7,360 bases of DNA from an uncultured Plesiomonas sp. (GTDB taxonomy: Bacteria > Pseudomonadota > Gammaproteobacteria > Enterobacterales > CAMTGL01), in contig CAMTGL010000103.1 of assembly GCA_947071955.1 (NCBI GenBank), forward strand, positions 1-7,360, written 5' to 3'. A program made the position numbers and the translations under genes. How positions within the stretch are numbered: position 1 is the stretch's first letter; every line of letters begins with the position of its first letter. The notes beneath the pieces are model-generated. The model did not search any database and had not been told where the DNA came from. It saw nothing but the letters and a program-made list of their open reading frames with translations. Shown here piece after piece: positions 5,601 through 7,360 of the stretch.

Positions 5601-6866
5601 TTAAGAGAACACCGCGCGGAAAAAGTAGAAGAAAATGATCGACAGGAACGCGCCTGCAGGCAGGGTAATGATCCATGATGCGACAATATTGCGCACCACG
5701 CCCAAATTCAGCGCTGCAATGCCACGGGCAAAGCCGACACCCAATACTGCACCGACCAATGTTTGGGTGGTGGAGATAGGTAAGCCTGTACCTGAGGCGA
5801 TAACCACAGTGGTGGCGGTAGCAAATTGTGCAGCAAAACCACGGCTTGGTGTCAGATCAGTGATCCCCGTACCGACGGTTGCCATCACTTTATGGCCCAG
5901 CAGCGCTAGACCAATCACGATACCGACCGCGCCAAGCGGTAAGATCCACCAGACGATTGGCGAGGTACTTTGTAAATCGCCTCCGCTGTTGATCACGGCA
6001 ACAATTGCTGAAAGCGGGCCAATGGCATTGGCAACATCGTTTGAGCCATGGGCAAATGCCATCGCACAGGCGGTGATCACCATCAGTACACTAAAGACCC
6101 GCTCTACACCGGCAAACCCATTTTTAGATACGGCTTTGGCAGTAAAGCTTTTGCTGGAAATATACAGGTAGCCACCAACCATTACGGCGAAGGCAGATAA
6201 CACGGAAATCAGCAGTGTTTCGCTGTCGCTCAGATCCAGACCAACATGTTTTAAGCCTTTTTTGATGGTTACTAAGAAAATAACCAGCGCGGTCAAAAAC
6301 ATGTATACCGGACCATAGCGTTTAGCATTTTTCATCGGGTTTTCGGTATCAAATATCAGCCGTTGTGCACTGATAAATATGCCGTAAGCCAGTACCCCCG
6401 CAATCAGTGGCGTAACTAGCCAGCTCCCGACGATGCCTTTTACACTGCTCCAGTCAACCGCATGTGGCCCAACAGACACACAGGCAAAACCGATAATTGC
6501 ACCGATAATGGAGTGGGTGGTGGATACCGGCCAACCCATGAATGATGCTACGATCAGCCAAGTACCGGCTGCCAGTAGCGCCGACATCATGCCAAAGACC
6601 AGAATTTGCGGTTGATGGTTGAATAACGAGGTCTCAATGATCCCGTTACGAATGGTTTGGGTAACTTCACCACCGGCCAGATAAGCGCCGGCAAACTCAA
6701 AGATCATCGCGATAATAATCGCTTGTTTAATCGTGACCGCTTTTGAGCCGACAGAGGTGCCCATTGCATTGGCGACATCATTTGCGCCGATACCAATAGC
6801 CATCAGTAAGCCTAAAAGGGCCGCGACCAGCACGATAAGTGAGCCGTGTTGTGCCAAAATTTCCAT
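5601..6866 (-). CDS. pit: Inorganic phosphate transporter, PiT family
   Basis: PiT proteins are inner-membrane symporters that take up phosphate, usually as a metal-phosphate complex with H+ or with Na+, at low affinity and without a binding protein. The 421-residue product is hydrophobic throughout, with about ten or more membrane segments, and carries the inverted-repeat signature of the family twice: GIGANDVANAMGTSVGS beginning at about 25 (N29, D30) and HGSNDVANAIGPLSA at 273-287 (N276, D277). Conserved GWPVSTTHSIIGAIIG and GLPISTTQTLVGAVLG segments mark the two halves. The length agrees with the roughly 420-residue Vibrio/Pasteurella type rather than the longer E. coli PitA. It starts at ATG 6866 after a modest AGG-type ribosome site and follows the DUF47 gene by 23 bases, so the two are probably cotranscribed. 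The coupling ion cannot be read from the sequence. The promoter, and any Pho box, would lie outside the window. Confidence 0.95.
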   Translation of the reverse strand: MEILAQHGSLIVLVAALLGLLMAIGIGANDVANAMGTSVGSKAVTIKQAIIIAMIFEFAGAYLAGGEVTQTIRNGIIETSLFNHQPQILVFGMMSALLAAGTWLIVASFMGWPVSTTHSIIGAIIGFACVSVGPHAVDWSSVKGIVGSWLVTPLIAGVLAYGIFISAQRLIFDTENPMKNAKRYGPVYMFLTALVIFLVTIKKGLKHVGLDLSDSETLLISVLSAFAVMVGGYLYISSKSFTAKAVSKNGFAGVERVFSVLMVITACAMAFAHGSNDVANAIGPLSAIVAVINSGGDLQSTSPIVWWILPLGAVGIVIGLALLGHKVMATVGTGITDLTPSRGFAAQFATATTVVIASGTGLPISTTQTLVGAVLGVGFARGIAALNLGVVRNIVASWIITLPAGAFLSIIFFYFFRAVFS

Positions 6867-6889
6867 TGAATTACCTATTATTTGCTACG

Positions 6890-7360
6890 TTATGAGCGAG
6901 CTAGCATTAGTTCTAGACGAGCGCCTACGCGCAATGCCTGATCGGCTAAATCACCCACCCATTCCAGAGTCTTGTACAGGAACACCACATCAATCGGATT
7001 GAATTGATCTTCCAGCGTCAAAAGCGTCTGACGTAGCAGGATCTGGAGGTGGTCTGTATCATCTTCGATGTGATCCAACTCCGTGATCATCGTTTCTACT
7101 AGTGCAACCTCACGGCCTTTAAAGCCGGTTTCGAGCAAGCCGTCCATTTCGGCGATAACTCGATTTGATTGCGCAGTTGCATCCAAGCAGCGTTGCAGAT
7201 AGTTCATGAAAGCAGGGTGCATTTCATCGGGAATGCGCAAATGGCGGCCGATAATGCGCCCAGAGATGTCTTTCGCACGGTTGGCAAGTTTGTCTTGCTG
7301 AGTCAGCAATTCAAGCATGTCAGTACGGTCAACGGGCAGGAATAAGCCGCGTGGCAGCTT
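6890..7360 (-). CDS. DUF47/PhoU-like Pit accessory protein (TIGR00153), C-terminal part
   Basis: This is a PhoU-fold, all-helical cytoplasmic protein of the DUF47 family, commonly encoded just before pit and thought to modulate the transporter. The last 156 residues are present; related proteins are about 226 long, so about 70 N-terminal residues lie beyond the right edge. The frame stays open upstream of the ATG at 7318: the preceding codons read KLPRGLFLPVDRTD, which matches the family, so that ATG is internal. Recognisable segments are LLTQQDKLANRAKDISGR, EMDGLLETGFKGRE, the acidic LDHIEDDTD and the closing LEWVGDLADQALRVGARLEL. These resemble Haemophilus influenzae HI1603 closely. Acidic and histidine residues in this fold can bind metals, but specific sites are not asserted here. 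Its stop lies 23 bases before pit, indicating an operon. Confidence 0.93.
   Translation of the reverse strand, partial: KLPRGLFLPVDRTDMLELLTQQDKLANRAKDISGRIIGRHLRIPDEMHPAFMNYLQRCLDATAQSNRVIAEMDGLLETGFKGREVALVETMITELDHIEDDTDHLQILLRQTLLTLEDQFNPIDVVFLYKTLEWVGDLADQALRVGARLELMLARS

Noticed and set aside
5635..6171. Open frame of 178 codons on the + strand opposite pit
   Set aside because: It lies wholly inside pit in antisense. Pit is a clear full-length family member, and the antisense translation shows no recognisable family. It is a by-product of codon bias in a membrane protein gene.
7316..7318. ATG at 7318 as the start of the DUF47 protein
   Set aside because: The frame stays open to the window edge, and the upstream codons encode the conserved KLPRGLFLPVDRTD segment, so the gene begins outside the window.

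Overview
The window looks like ordinary chromosomal DNA of a gammaproteobacterium with roughly balanced base composition. Every gene has a close relative in Vibrio, Aeromonas, Tolumonas or enteric bacteria. The exeA-exeB pair and the near full-length match of the accessory proteins to the Enterobacteria/Vibrio/Pasteurellaceae type fit Aeromonadales (Tolumonas-like) or a neighbouring order. The genus is inferred from protein resemblance and base composition, not proven.

Layout from left to right: the 3' end of uppP (undecaprenyl-diphosphatase, +); a bidirectional hairpin terminator; cca (tRNA nucleotidyltransferase with HD domain, -); a divergent intergenic region of 263 bases; exeA/gspA and exeB/gspB (+), overlapping by one base; a long bidirectional terminator hairpin; ygiM (SH3b / coiled-coil / membrane protein, -); a short intergenic region with a GC-rich hairpin; pit (PiT-family phosphate transporter, -); and the 3' part of a DUF47/PhoU-like Pit accessory gene (-) that runs off the right edge. 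All six complete or partial neighbours have intact frames. I see no mobile element, tRNA, rRNA, CRISPR array or attachment site.

Three functional themes meet here. UppP and ExeAB are envelope functions: UppP recycles the undecaprenyl carrier for peptidoglycan, while ExeA (ATPase plus peptidoglycan-binding domain) and ExeB help the type II secretion secretin cross and assemble through peptidoglycan. The DUF47-pit pair is a low-affinity phosphate uptake module. Cca and YgiM are housekeeping or poorly characterised neighbours, and the uppP-cca-ygiM order matches the E. coli arrangement apart from the exeAB insertion.

I did not find a convincing undescribed system. The points most worth a second look are the degenerate C39-peptidase-like domain of ExeA, the long linker of ExeB, a lipobox-like signal in YgiM, and the intergenic hairpins.
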